Assembly: GCA_052379845.1 (NCBI GenBank)
Contig: JBQTCF010000025.1
Length of the DNA: 64,000 nt
DNA from: Roseinatronobacter sp052379845
Lineage (GTDB): Bacteria > Pseudomonadota > Alphaproteobacteria > Rhodobacterales > Rhodobacteraceae
Direction: 5' to 3' (one strand)
In this document: positions 25,589 through 33,813 of the stretch, piece after piece
How the letters are laid out: every line of letters begins with the position of its first letter
Position numbering within the stretch: position 1 is the stretch's first letter
Notes under the pieces: generated by a model
The model's input: the letters and a program-made list of their open reading frames with translations, nothing else
Database searches by the model: none
What the model was told of the DNA's origin: nothing
Program-made: the position numbers and the translations under genes

Positions 25589-26767
25589 CTATCCCTTGTC
25601 TGTCTGCGGTCCAGCGCCATCGCGCGCACGCGCAGATGACAGGGAATTGCGCAAATCAGCTTCCATGCGCGTCAGGTCCTCTTCGGCGGCAGCGCGTTTG
25701 GCACGGCCTGCATCGGCTATTTGCAAGCTGTCCTCAATGGTGGCAATCAGCGTTTCATTGGCCTTCTTGACGGCTTCAATATCGAACACGCCGCGCTCGA
25801 TCTCCTCTCGGACTTCGCGGTTGGCCTCGCGCAGGTTTTCGGCATTCGCGGTCAACAGGTCATTGGTCAGGTCATTGGCCGCGCGCACTGCCTGCGCCGC
25901 CTCTCGGGACCGCTGGATGGTCAGCGCTTGCGCAAGCTGCGTTTCCCAAAGCGGTACAGTGTTGACCAGTGTGGAATTGATCTTGGTGACAAGGCTTTTG
26001 TCATTTTCCTGCACCAACCGGATAGAGGGCAGGGACTGCATGGTCACCTGACGGGTCAGTTTCAGGTCATGGACCCGGCGTTCCAGATCGTCACGCGCCG
26101 CGCGTATGTCGCGCAATTCCTGCGCAATAAGCACCTTTTCGTTTTCTTCGGCAGCGGCAAGCTGGGCTTCCTTCGCCGGAATGTCAGTTATGTCCAGCTC
26201 CTTCAGCTTCGCTTCGCCTGCCGCAATGTAAATCGCCAGTTCATGATAGAACTCCAGCGTTTTTTCATACAGTTTGTCCAGCGCCTTGATATCTTTCAGC
26301 AGCGTGGTTTCATGGGTCAGCAGGTTGCCCGTGATGCGGTCGATCTGGGACTGAACTGTGTTATAGCGTTCCTGAAACTTGATGATGGGCGCGGCCTTGC
26401 CGGTCAGGCGTTCCCACCAGCTGCGCTTGCGGCGGGTGTCCAACTCACTGATGGAAAACCCGCGCAACGTGGCCACCATGTCGCGCAATCCATCGCCCGC
26501 AGGCCCAAGGTCCTTGTTCTTGACATCGGCAAGCATGGCTTGGCTGATCTGTTGCAAATCCATCTGCGCGCGTGACCCGAAGCCGATAATGGTGCCGGTC
26601 GACCCCATGTCGATTTCGTCCATACGCGCGCGAATGGCATCAGCATCAGATGCGGGCGCGTGATCCAGCGTGACCATATCTGCCGATGGCTCGGCCAAGG
26701 GCATTGTCACGACAGCATTGATTTCTTCGCTAAGCCCTGCAGCCTGCAGGCGGATGGTGTCTGACAT
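25589..26767 (-). CDS. telA: TelA-family (toxic anion resistance) protein
   Basis: A 392-residue cytosolic helical protein of the TelA/YaaN family, originally linked to tellurite resistance and to tolerance of cell-envelope stress. Family stretches include LRDMVATLRGF, ISELD...RSWWERLTG, LLKDIKALDKLYEKT and VPLWETQLAQAL. Long heptad-like segments predict coiled coil. It sits between XpaC and DUF2927. The tellurite label should not be read as a demonstrated role; partnership with XpaC and SPFH suggests membrane remodelling or protection. Confidence 0.88.
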   Translation of the reverse strand: MSDTIRLQAAGLSEEINAVVTMPLAEPSADMVTLDHAPASDADAIRARMDEIDMGSTGTIIGFGSRAQMDLQQISQAMLADVKNKDLGPAGDGLRDMVATLRGFSISELDTRRKRSWWERLTGKAAPIIKFQERYNTVQSQIDRITGNLLTHETTLLKDIKALDKLYEKTLEFYHELAIYIAAGEAKLKELDITDIPAKEAQLAAAEENEKVLIAQELRDIRAARDDLERRVHDLKLTRQVTMQSLPSIRLVQENDKSLVTKINSTLVNTVPLWETQLAQALTIQRSREAAQAVRAANDLTNDLLTANAENLREANREVREEIERGVFDIEAVKKANETLIATIEDSLQIADAGRAKRAAAEEDLTRMEADLRNSLSSARARDGAGPQTDKG

Positions 26768-26809
26768 TGCAATGCCCCTCTCATACTTTCGATAATGAAA
26801 ACAATTACG

Positions 26810-27682
26810 CTACAGTGGTTCCTGCGCGCGCAGCCCTTCACGTTCCAGCCGTTCGCGCAAAACTTCGATTTCAATTTCCAGATCCGTGCGATCATCTTCC
26901 AGCAACACCTCGCGGCGCAATGCGAAGCGGGTTTCAAGATCATCCAGAAGCGCCTGATAGTCAACGCGCGCCTGCTCGTCGCGGTTGCGTGCGTAAAGAT
27001 CGGCAAACTTCACCGTCGCATCCCGCGCCCCCACCAGATAAACGCCCAAATAGCGCCGCGCAGCGCCCAGCCGTCTGGGGTCATTTTCCACTGCGTGAAA
27101 CAACTGGCGCAGCGTGCCTGCAAAACTGTCAACACGGCGGGCAAGTGCGCGGTCCCCACTGCGCTTTATGGCGTCTTGCATGGCGGCCAGATGCATCTCT
27201 GCCTCCTCGACGGCGCGCGCGGCGCGGTCGGTCTGGAACGTGTCCACCCCGTCCATGCCCTTGTCGGTCAGTGGGTCCGCACCAAATGCACCAAAATGCA
27301 GCGCCCCACCTGCCACCGCGAAGATGGAGGCGGCCATAACCCCGTCCGCCACCCCGGCCAGCGCCAACCCGGCCCCCATCAGGACCGACGCGAACATCTT
27401 GCGCGGAATAGCAGGACGGCGCGCGACCTTGCGCGCCTCATAGGCGGCCTGCGCCACAACCCCCTCGCGTGTCAGCCATGCCGCCAACATCAGCACACCA
27501 AACGCCCCAAGGTTCAGCGCCAGCCCCACAGGGTCCTTGAAAAAGGCACCAATCGCAAAGGCGAAGGGCAGCATAAACAACAAATTGACGCGCGCCCCCA
27601 CCGGATGGGGACGTGCCGGCACGGATGCAGGGCTGGTGCGGTTCCCGTCAGGGCTGAAACGCCCGCCGAAACGCTGGCTCAT
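26810..27682 (-). CDS. XpaC-family membrane protein
   Basis: A 290-residue protein of the 5-bromo-4-chloroindolyl phosphate hydrolysis (XpaC) family. Two hydrophobic hairpins occupy about residues 32-70 and 97-130, followed by a helical C-terminal half (LAAMQDAIKRS...YLGVYLVGARDATVKFADLY) containing the family core. XpaC commonly pairs with TelA, as here 42 bases downstream. The enzymatic name derives from an indirect phenotype; a structural role at the membrane is more likely. Confidence 0.85.
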   Translation of the reverse strand: MSQRFGGRFSPDGNRTSPASVPARPHPVGARVNLLFMLPFAFAIGAFFKDPVGLALNLGAFGVLMLAAWLTREGVVAQAAYEARKVARRPAIPRKMFASVLMGAGLALAGVADGVMAASIFAVAGGALHFGAFGADPLTDKGMDGVDTFQTDRAARAVEEAEMHLAAMQDAIKRSGDRALARRVDSFAGTLRQLFHAVENDPRRLGAARRYLGVYLVGARDATVKFADLYARNRDEQARVDYQALLDDLETRFALRREVLLEDDRTDLEIEIEVLRERLEREGLRAQEPL

Positions 27683-27684
27683 GA

Positions 27685-27762
27685 CTAGCCCCCTGTAATG
27701 GCAACATAAAAGGTCAGGGCCACAAGCAGCGCGAAGGACGTTTTCTGCAATCCCGTGGACAT
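27685..27762 (-). CDS. Candidate 25-residue single-span membrane peptide
   Basis: An ORF too short for usual gene callers: MSTGLQKTSF followed by a hydrophobic span ALLVALTFYVAIT and GG. It ends two bases before the xpaC start, so it would be translationally coupled. A GGGG precedes the ATG. Position, hydrophobicity and coupling argue for a real peptide; no homologue can be checked here. Confidence 0.45.
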   Translation of the reverse strand: MSTGLQKTSFALLVALTFYVAITGG

Positions 27763-27878
27763 GTTAACCCCGATACATAAACCGAATATGTGGTAGATAT
27801 AAAAGCGGAACGACCAGATTAAAAGGCCAGATTAAAAGCATCGAACGCCCAATCGCCGGGCGGCGCACAGGTCAGCTG

Positions 27879-28778
27879 CTACCGCGTGGGGCGCTTGGGG
27901 GGGCGCGCGGGTTTGGTCGCATTGCCCGTAGCGGGGCGCGCAGGGCCACCCGGACGTGGCGGGCGCGCGGGTTTGCTGTCCGGGCGGGCAGGGCGTTTGG
28001 CCTTTGGGCCTGTGCCCCTATTCTGGCGGGCCGGGGCCTCCGGGCTGCCCGGCGGCACCACTTCGCCCAATTGCTCGCGCAGCACCCGCGATTTCACTTC
28101 GCTGACCGCGCCCTTGGCCAGTTGTCCCAACTGAAAAGGGCCATAGCTGACGCGGATCAAACGGTTCACACTTAACCCCACATGCGCCATCGCCCGGCGT
28201 ATTTCGCGGTTCTTGCCCTCGCGTATGCCAATGGTCAGCCAGGCATTCGCCCCTTGCTGGCGGTCAATGCTGACGATCATGGGCTGAAACCGCTCGCCCT
28301 CAATCACAATACCATCACGCAGCGGGGCCAGCATGTCGTCACTCGGGGTGCCGTTGACGCGCACGCGGTATTTGCGCAGCCAGCCTGTGCTGGGCAGTTC
28401 CAGCCGGCGCTTCAGATCGCCATCATTGGTCAGCAACAACAACCCTTCGGAATTCAGGTCCAGCCGCCCCACTGACATGACGCGCGGCATATCTTCGGGC
28501 AGGGCGTCAAACACTGTCGGGCGGCCCTGCTCATCGCGTGTGGTGCTCACCAGCCCCAGCGGTTTGTGATACATCCACAACCGCGCAGGTTCCGCAGCCG
28601 CCAGCGGCTTGCCGTCCACACTGATACGGTCGCGCGCCGTGACATTCAGCGCGGGGCTGTCAATGCGCTTGCCATTCACACTGACCCGCCCGGAGATGAT
28701 CATCACCTCGGCCTCGCGGCGCGACGCCACACCCGCGCGCGCCAGAACCTTGGCAATTCGTGATCCGTCCTCGGACAT
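27879..28778 (-). CDS. RsuA/RluB-family rRNA pseudouridine synthase with basic tail
   Basis: A 299-residue enzyme: S4 RNA-binding domain at residues 6-50 (RIAKVLARAGVASRREAE), catalytic domain with VGRLDLNSEGLLLLTNDG carrying the nucleophilic Asp, and REGKNREIRRAM. This makes pseudouridine in rRNA (RluB-like, 23S, is most likely). The last roughly 55 residues are a Pro/Lys/Arg-rich disordered tail, common in Rhodobacterales members. ATG 28778 follows AAGGAGG. Confidence 0.92.
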   Translation of the reverse strand: MSEDGSRIAKVLARAGVASRREAEVMIISGRVSVNGKRIDSPALNVTARDRISVDGKPLAAAEPARLWMYHKPLGLVSTTRDEQGRPTVFDALPEDMPRVMSVGRLDLNSEGLLLLTNDGDLKRRLELPSTGWLRKYRVRVNGTPSDDMLAPLRDGIVIEGERFQPMIVSIDRQQGANAWLTIGIREGKNREIRRAMAHVGLSVNRLIRVSYGPFQLGQLAKGAVSEVKSRVLREQLGEVVPPGSPEAPARQNRGTGPKAKRPARPDSKPARPPRPGGPARPATGNATKPARPPKRPTR

Positions 28779-28794
28779 GGGCCCCTCCTTGGGT

Positions 28795-28815
28795 TTCATC
28801 TTGCTAAAAATACTC
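28795..28815 (+). repeat. Dispersed motif CATCTTGCTAAAAATACTC, one of four copies
   Basis: A copy of a short conserved intergenic motif, with one change from the copies at 23376-23396 and 63931-63951; a diverged inverted copy lies at 11501-11521. All four are intergenic. It lies immediately upstream of the pseudouridine synthase ribosome-binding site. Confidence 0.7.
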
Positions 28816-28863
28816 AGGGCTGAACTGGCCAAAACCCAAAAGGGGCGCGCGACCCTATACCCC

Positions 28864-29502
28864 TCAGGGGGTCCAACGCAGGAAATTGGCAATCATCCGC
28901 AAGCCTGTGGCCTGCGATTTTTCAGGGTGGAACTGGGTGCCCACGATGTTGTCGCGCGCGACAATCGCCGTCACCGGGCCGTCATACTCCACATGCGCCA
29001 GCAAATGGGCGGGGTCTGCCACCTGAAACTGGTAGCTGTGCACGAAATAGGCATGATCGCCGCTGCGCACCCCATCCAGCACCGGATGGGCGCGGTCAAT
29101 CACCAGATCATTCCAGCCCATATGTGGCACTTTCAGCGCGGGGTCACCGGGCGCAATGCGCACCACCTCGCCCCCGATCCAGTCCAGACCGGCCACATCT
29201 TCATATTCGCGCCCCATGCTGGCCAACATCTGCATGCCCACGCAAATGCCCATAAACGGCACCGCGCGGCGCAAAACCGCGTCTTCCAATGCCTCTGTCA
29301 GGCCATCCACAGCCCCAAGGGCGCGGCGGCAGGCAGGGAATGCCCCATCGCCGGGCAGCACAATTCGCGTAGCCCGCGCCACATCTTCGGCGCGCGCACT
29401 GACCAGCACCTCGCCCGCGTCGGTTTCAAGCGCCATGCGCTGAAATGCTTTTTGCGCGGAATGCAGATTGCCGCTTTCGTAATCAACCAGAACTGTCAGC
29501 AT
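28864..29502 (-). CDS. hisH: Imidazole glycerol phosphate synthase glutamine amidotransferase subunit
   Basis: A 212-residue class I glutaminase that feeds ammonia to HisF in histidine synthesis. The catalytic triad lies in MGICVGMQ (Cys) and TQFHPEKSQ (His and Glu); the oxyanion region is LPGDGAFPACRRAL. It follows hisB by six bases, so the two form a hisB-hisH unit; hisA and hisF are not in the window but would be expected nearby in other strains. Confidence 0.97.
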   Translation of the reverse strand: MLTVLVDYESGNLHSAQKAFQRMALETDAGEVLVSARAEDVARATRIVLPGDGAFPACRRALGAVDGLTEALEDAVLRRAVPFMGICVGMQMLASMGREYEDVAGLDWIGGEVVRIAPGDPALKVPHMGWNDLVIDRAHPVLDGVRSGDHAYFVHSYQFQVADPAHLLAHVEYDGPVTAIVARDNIVGTQFHPEKSQATGLRMIANFLRWTP

Positions 29503-29508
29503 ATGCGC

Positions 29509-30096
29509 CTATAATGCCCCCTTGGTTGACGGGATCGCATCCCCCTTGCGCGGGTCTGTTTCCACGGCCATGCGCAGCGCGCGCGCCACGGCCTTGAACG
29601 TGGCTTCCGCAATGTGGTGGCTGTTGAAGCCGTGGATCTGGTCGATATGCAGCGTGATCCCGCCATGTGTGGCCAGCGCCTGAAAGAACTCGCGCACCAG
29701 TTCGGTGTCGAATGCGCCTATTTTCGCAGTCGGAAAGGTGACATTCCACACCAGAAAGGGCCGCGCCGACAGGTCCAGTGCGCAGCGGATCTGCGCATCA
29801 TCCATGGGCAGATGGCATTCACCATAGCGCCTTATGCCGCGCTTGTCGCCCAGGGCCTGCGCAATGGCCTGACCCAGCGCGATGCCGCAATCTTCGACGG
29901 TGTGGTGGTCGTCAATATGCAGATCGCCCGATGCCTTCAGCGCGATGTCAATCAGCGAATGGCGCGCAAGCTGGTCCAGCATGTGATCGAAGAAGCCCAC
30001 GCCGGTCTCAATATCATACGCGCCGCTTCCGTCCAGATTGACGCTGGCCGAAATATCGGTTTCGGCGGTCTTGCGGGTGATCAACGCCTTGCGCAT
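29509..30096 (-). CDS. hisB: Imidazoleglycerol-phosphate dehydratase
   Basis: A 195-residue monofunctional dehydratase, the sixth step of histidine synthesis. Manganese ligands are in the repeated motifs HHTVEDCGI and HHIAEATFK, with FFDHMLDQLARHS near the N-terminus. ATG 30096 follows GAAGGAG and gives the standard length; the long upstream in-frame extension crosses the divergent deoD promoter region. It is first in the hisB-hisH pair. Confidence 0.97.
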   Translation of the reverse strand: MRKALITRKTAETDISASVNLDGSGAYDIETGVGFFDHMLDQLARHSLIDIALKASGDLHIDDHHTVEDCGIALGQAIAQALGDKRGIRRYGECHLPMDDAQIRCALDLSARPFLVWNVTFPTAKIGAFDTELVREFFQALATHGGITLHIDQIHGFNSHHIAEATFKAVARALRMAVETDPRKGDAIPSTKGAL

Positions 30097-30201
30097 GGGC
30101 ACTCCTTCATTGTGTCTGTCTGGCATGCGTGGGTGGTATAGGCGCTTGCGCGGGGCGGGGGAAGGGGGCAATCTGGCGCCAACAGCTGAAAAGGGGCACA
30201 G

Positions 30202-30906
30202 ATGGCACTTCATATCGGGGCAAAGCCCGGGGAAATTGCGCAAACAGTCCTGATGCCGGGCGATCCGTTGCGCGCCAAATGGGCGGCCGAGCGGTTCCTG
30301 AGGGATGCGCGATGCGTCACTCAGGTGCGCGGCATGCTGGGCTATACCGGCACATGGCAGGGCCACCGCGTCAGCATTCATGGCTCTGGCATGGGGATGG
30401 CGTCAATGTCGATTTACGCCCATGAACTGATCCGCGATTTTGGCGCGCGCACTGTAATTCGCGTAGGGTCCACCGGTGCGATGCAAGATCATGTGAATTT
30501 GCGCGATATTGTGCTGGCGCAGGCCTGCACGACCATTTCCTCCCCCTCGCACCCGCTGTTCAGGGAGGTGCAGTTTGCCCCCTGCGCGGATTTTGGCCTG
30601 TTGCGCGCTGCCCATGATGCGGCTTGCGCCCAAGGGGTGCCGGTGCATGTGGGCAATGTCTACAGTTCCGATGTGTTCTATGATGAACGCCCCGACCTGA
30701 ATGCTGTCATGACACGCCACGGGGTTCTGGCGGTCGAAATGGAAGCGGCGGAATTATACAGTGTTGCCGCGCGGTTTGGCGCACGCGCGCTGGCTGTCAT
30801 GACCGTGTCTGACCATCTGCTGCGCGATGAACACCTGTCATCCATGGACCGCGAACAGGGTTTGGGCCAGATGTTCGAACTGGCGCTGCGCGCGGCTTTC
30901 GCCTGA
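30202..30906 (+). CDS. deoD: Purine-nucleoside phosphorylase (DeoD-type)
   Basis: A 234-residue hexameric phosphorylase that cleaves purine nucleosides with phosphate. PGDPLRAKWAAE and RVGSTGAMQ bind phosphate, VEMEAAELY binds ribose, and TVSDH carries the Asp that protonates the base. It works upstream of adenine salvage; adenine deaminase is also in the window but not adjacent. It is monocistronic and convergent with the FkbM gene. Confidence 0.96.
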   Translation: MALHIGAKPGEIAQTVLMPGDPLRAKWAAERFLRDARCVTQVRGMLGYTGTWQGHRVSIHGSGMGMASMSIYAHELIRDFGARTVIRVGSTGAMQDHVNLRDIVLAQACTTISSPSHPLFREVQFAPCADFGLLRAAHDAACAQGVPVHVGNVYSSDVFYDERPDLNAVMTRHGVLAVEMEAAELYSVAARFGARALAVMTVSDHLLRDEHLSSMDREQGLGQMFELALRAAFA

Positions 30907-30921
30907 CGGGGGCGTGCCGGT

Positions 30922-31710
30922 TCAGGGGCGCGCGCGGGCGCTGTAGAACTGCTCCAGCGCAAGCAGGGCGTGGGCGTGTGCCAGCGCATCAGGGTGCAGA
31001 AACAATATGTTGAACTGGTGGCGAAACTCGAAATCCCGCGCGACGGGAATCAGGCCAGCCCCCATCAGATGGGCGCAAATATCGGTATGCAGCCACTGCC
31101 CGGACCAGAAGGCGCGCGTTTCCACCTCGATCATCAAGGACTGGATGCGGGGCAGGGTGCGCGCGGCCCCCGCCAACAGCTTGCCCGCCGCCCCCTCCAC
31201 ATCAACCCAAAGTGCCAATGTGCCGGTCTGGTCGCTGAAACAGGCGTCCAGCGTTGTGCCGGTGACAGTGACTTCTTCGTGGCGGGCGGTGGCGTCTGTG
31301 CGTGTCAGCAACGAACTGCGCCCCGATGCGGGCTGGCGCGCGACGCCGCCTTCTTCGATCAACACGTTGAAGGTGACAGGGCCTTCGTGATCGGTCAGCG
31401 CGTTCAGCCGGTAGTCGACGCCCGCGGCCGCAAAATTTGTCTGGCTTGCAAATTTCTTGAAATTATAGGGGTTCGCTTCAAATGCTGTGACCGATGTTTG
31501 CGGCGACACTTCGCGTATTTTCAACGATGTCGCGGCGTTATGGGCGCCGGCTTCCACAAAATGGGCCGGCTGTAGCGCGCGTTGCAGCCCGTAGAACAGC
31601 TGCCGCAACTGCCGTGCGGACAGTTTGCGCCCCTCGCGCCCGCGCAGGTCATAAAACTGTGCGGCTTCCGAAACCCGGGCCAAGGCGCCGGCAACATTGA
31701 ACGGGTCCAT
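30922..31710 (-). CDS. FkbM-family methyltransferase
   Basis: A 262-residue SAM-dependent methyltransferase. Motif I is FVEAGAHNAATSLKI, followed by TAFEANPYNFKKF (motif II) and TLALWVDVEGAAGKLLAGA, the usual FkbM layout. Members O-methylate sugars or small metabolites. There is no sugar or antibiotic cluster around it, so the substrate is open. The ATG at 31710 has AAGTGGA at good distance; one six bases upstream is also possible. Confidence 0.85.
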   Translation of the reverse strand: MDPFNVAGALARVSEAAQFYDLRGREGRKLSARQLRQLFYGLQRALQPAHFVEAGAHNAATSLKIREVSPQTSVTAFEANPYNFKKFASQTNFAAAGVDYRLNALTDHEGPVTFNVLIEEGGVARQPASGRSSLLTRTDATARHEEVTVTGTTLDACFSDQTGTLALWVDVEGAAGKLLAGAARTLPRIQSLMIEVETRAFWSGQWLHTDICAHLMGAGLIPVARDFEFRHQFNILFLHPDALAHAHALLALEQFYSARARP

Positions 31711-31853
31711 ACGCATTCCACTTTTCAGCTACTGTGGAACCTACAGTGGCGCGCGAAACATATGCGGTCAAGCCTGCGCGCAGTATTCGCGTCTTGCAGC
31801 TTTAATCCCCTTGCGCCGCGCCCGCAAAGCCGCTACTGCAGCGCCACTTCACA

Positions 31854-31927
31854 GGTAGGGGCAGGGCCAAGGGACAGACATCCCCCAAGGTCCACCGGTT
31901 GAGGCACTGGCCTTCAAATCCCCTACC
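31854..31927 (+). promoter_or_regulatory. Possible structured leader of rpsB
   Basis: Within the 240-base region before rpsB, GGTAGGGG (31854-31861) pairs perfectly with CCCCTACC (31920-31927), enclosing about 58 bases that contain further GGCC and GGGA/TCCC pairings. The structure would sit just before the rpsB ribosome-binding site. S2 leaders bind S2 for autoregulation in other bacteria; that role here is inferred. Confidence 0.35.
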
Positions 31928-31954
31928 CAGGCGCAAACCGGAAAGGAAAACGAT

Positions 31955-32734
31955 ATGGCGCTTCCTGAATTCACACTGCGTCAGCTTTTGGAAGCTGGCG
32001 TTCACTTCGGCCACCAGACCCAACGCTGGAACCCGCGCATGGGGCCATATATTTATGGCGATCGCAACGGGATCCACATCATGGACCTGACGCAAACTGT
32101 CCCCATGCTGGACGCTGCGCTGAATGTGGTGCGCGAAACAGTTGCAAAAGGCGGGCGTGTGCTGTTTGTCGGCACCAAACGTCAGGCCCAAGGCCCGATT
32201 GCCGATGCGGCCGAACGCTCTGCGCAATACTATATGAACCACCGCTGGCTGGGTGGCACGCTGACCAACTGGAAAACTGTGTCCCAGTCGATCCAGCGCC
32301 TGAAATCCATTGACGAACAACTTGACGGTGGCGCCGAAGGCCTGACCAAGAAAGAGCGTCTGGGCATGGAACGCGAGCAGGCAAAACTGCAAGCCAGCCT
32401 TGGCGGTATCCGCGATATGGGCGGCCTTCCGAACCTGTTGTTCGTGATCGACGTCAACAAGGAAGATCTGGCCATTGCCGAAGCACGCAAGCTGGGCATT
32501 CCTGTTGTTGCTGTGGTTGACACCAACTGCTCGCCCGATGGTGTGGATTACATCATCCCCGGCAATGATGACGCGGCGCGCGCCATTTCGCTGTATTGCG
32601 ACCTGATCGCCCGCGCGGCCCTTGACGGGATGAGCGCGCAGATGGGCGCTGCGGGTATCGACCTTGGTGCGCTGGAAGAAGCCCCTGTCGAAGAGGTGCT
32701 GGCCGAAGCGGGCATCGAAGCGTCTGACGCATAA
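31955..32734 (+). CDS. rpsB: 30S ribosomal protein S2
   Basis: A 259-residue ribosomal protein of the small-subunit body. LRQLLEAGVHFGHQTQRWNP is the N-terminal signature, and IHIMDLTQT and DTNCSPDGVDYIIPGNDDA are the two conserved S2 segments. The C-terminal acidic extension (EEAPVEEVLAEAGIEASDA) is common in alphaproteobacteria. AAAGGAAAA precedes the ATG. rpsB-tsf is the universal pairing, separated here by a hairpin. Confidence 0.98.
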   Translation: MALPEFTLRQLLEAGVHFGHQTQRWNPRMGPYIYGDRNGIHIMDLTQTVPMLDAALNVVRETVAKGGRVLFVGTKRQAQGPIADAAERSAQYYMNHRWLGGTLTNWKTVSQSIQRLKSIDEQLDGGAEGLTKKERLGMEREQAKLQASLGGIRDMGGLPNLLFVIDVNKEDLAIAEARKLGIPVVAVVDTNCSPDGVDYIIPGNDDAARAISLYCDLIARAALDGMSAQMGAAGIDLGALEEAPVEEVLAEAGIEASDA

Positions 32735-32760
32735 GCGCCCGGTTTTGACATGAAATTGTG

Positions 32761-32790
32761 ACAGGGGCGTGTTTGAACGCCTCTGTTTCC
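32761..32790 (+). terminator. Attenuator-like hairpin between rpsB and tsf
   Basis: A 10-bp stem ACAGGGGCGT / ACGCCTCTGT with one G-T pair and a 6-base loop, followed by TTCCTTC. A weak U-rich end suggests partial termination that lowers tsf relative to rpsB transcript. Confidence 0.6.
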
Positions 32791-32812
32791 TTCATTTGCA
32801 GGAGTAAGAGCA

Positions 32813-33685
32813 ATGACCATCACCGCTGCAATGGTGAAAGAACTGCGCGAGACAACGGGCGCAGGCATGATGGACGCGAAAAAAGCGCTGACCGAAAACA
32901 ACGGCGACATGGAAGCGGCACAGGACTGGCTGCGCACCAAAGGTCTGGCCAAAGCCGCGAAGAAATCCGGCCGTGTGGCCGCTGAAGGGCTGGTTGGCGT
33001 TGCGGTCGATGGCACCAAGGGTGTGGCCGTCGAGATCAACTCGGAAACCGATTTTGTCGCCAAGAACGCCGAATTTCAGGCCATGGTCGCCAATATCACC
33101 AATATCGCGCTGACCGTGTCTGATGTGGACGCGCTGAACGCCGCGCAGTCGAACGGGACGCCCGTTTCGACAATCCTGACCGATGCAATCGCCAAAATCG
33201 GCGAAAACATGACGCTGCGTCGCATGGCCACTGTCGAGGGTGACTCCGTCGCCGCCTATGTGCACAATGCGGCCACCGACGGCATGGGCAAGATTGGTGT
33301 TCTGGTTGCGCTGAAGGGCGCTGACAGCGGCATTGGGAAACAGATTGCGATGCATATCGCGGCCACAAACCCTGCGTCCCTGTCCCAAGCAGACCTTGAC
33401 CCCGCGCTGATCGAACGCGAGAAATCCGTTCTGACCGAACAAGCGCGCGAGTCCGGCAAACCCGAAGCCGTCATCGAAAAGATGATCGAAGGCCGCATGA
33501 AGAAATTCTTTGAAGAAGTAACCCTTCTTGGACAGAAATTCGTCATGGACCCCGACAAGACGGTGGCCGAAGTTGCCAGCGATGCGGGCGTCGAAGTGGT
33601 GGCTTTCATCCGTATGGAAGTCGGCGAAGGCATTGAGAAAAAAGAAGAAGATTTCGCCGCGGAAGTTGCAAAACTTCAAGGATAA
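32813..33685 (+). CDS. tsf: Elongation factor Ts
   Basis: A 290-residue guanine nucleotide exchange factor for EF-Tu. The N-terminal UBA-like domain contains LRETTGAGMMDAKKAL, the core carries VEINSETDFVAKN, and the C-terminal module carries EVTLLGQKFVMDPDKTV and a final EEDFAAEVAKL. A GCAGGAG ribosome-binding site precedes the ATG. It ends with a strong terminator. Confidence 0.98.
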   Translation: MTITAAMVKELRETTGAGMMDAKKALTENNGDMEAAQDWLRTKGLAKAAKKSGRVAAEGLVGVAVDGTKGVAVEINSETDFVAKNAEFQAMVANITNIALTVSDVDALNAAQSNGTPVSTILTDAIAKIGENMTLRRMATVEGDSVAAYVHNAATDGMGKIGVLVALKGADSGIGKQIAMHIAATNPASLSQADLDPALIEREKSVLTEQARESGKPEAVIEKMIEGRMKKFFEEVTLLGQKFVMDPDKTVAEVASDAGVEVVAFIRMEVGEGIEKKEEDFAAEVAKLQG

Positions 33686-33709
33686 ATCCTTGCGATGATC
33701 TGTTGTGAA

Positions 33710-33738
33710 AAACGGCGCTGTCACAGGCGCCGTTTTTT
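33710..33738 (+). terminator. Rho-independent terminator after tsf
   Basis: An 8-bp stem AACGGCGC / GCGCCGTT with an 8-base loop, followed by TTTTATTT. It closes the rpsB-tsf operon and is convergent with the SulP gene. Confidence 0.92.
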
Positions 33739-33813
33739 ATTTGCCCCCGGCAGGGGGGGACCTGAAGCAACGCCGAATGTCCTGCAGTATTTTTTTTATA
33801 GCACAGCGCCGCG

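Noticed and set aside
25584..25629. Earlier DUF2927 start inside telA
   Set aside because: The later ATG gives a better signal peptide and a short, coupled gap to telA.
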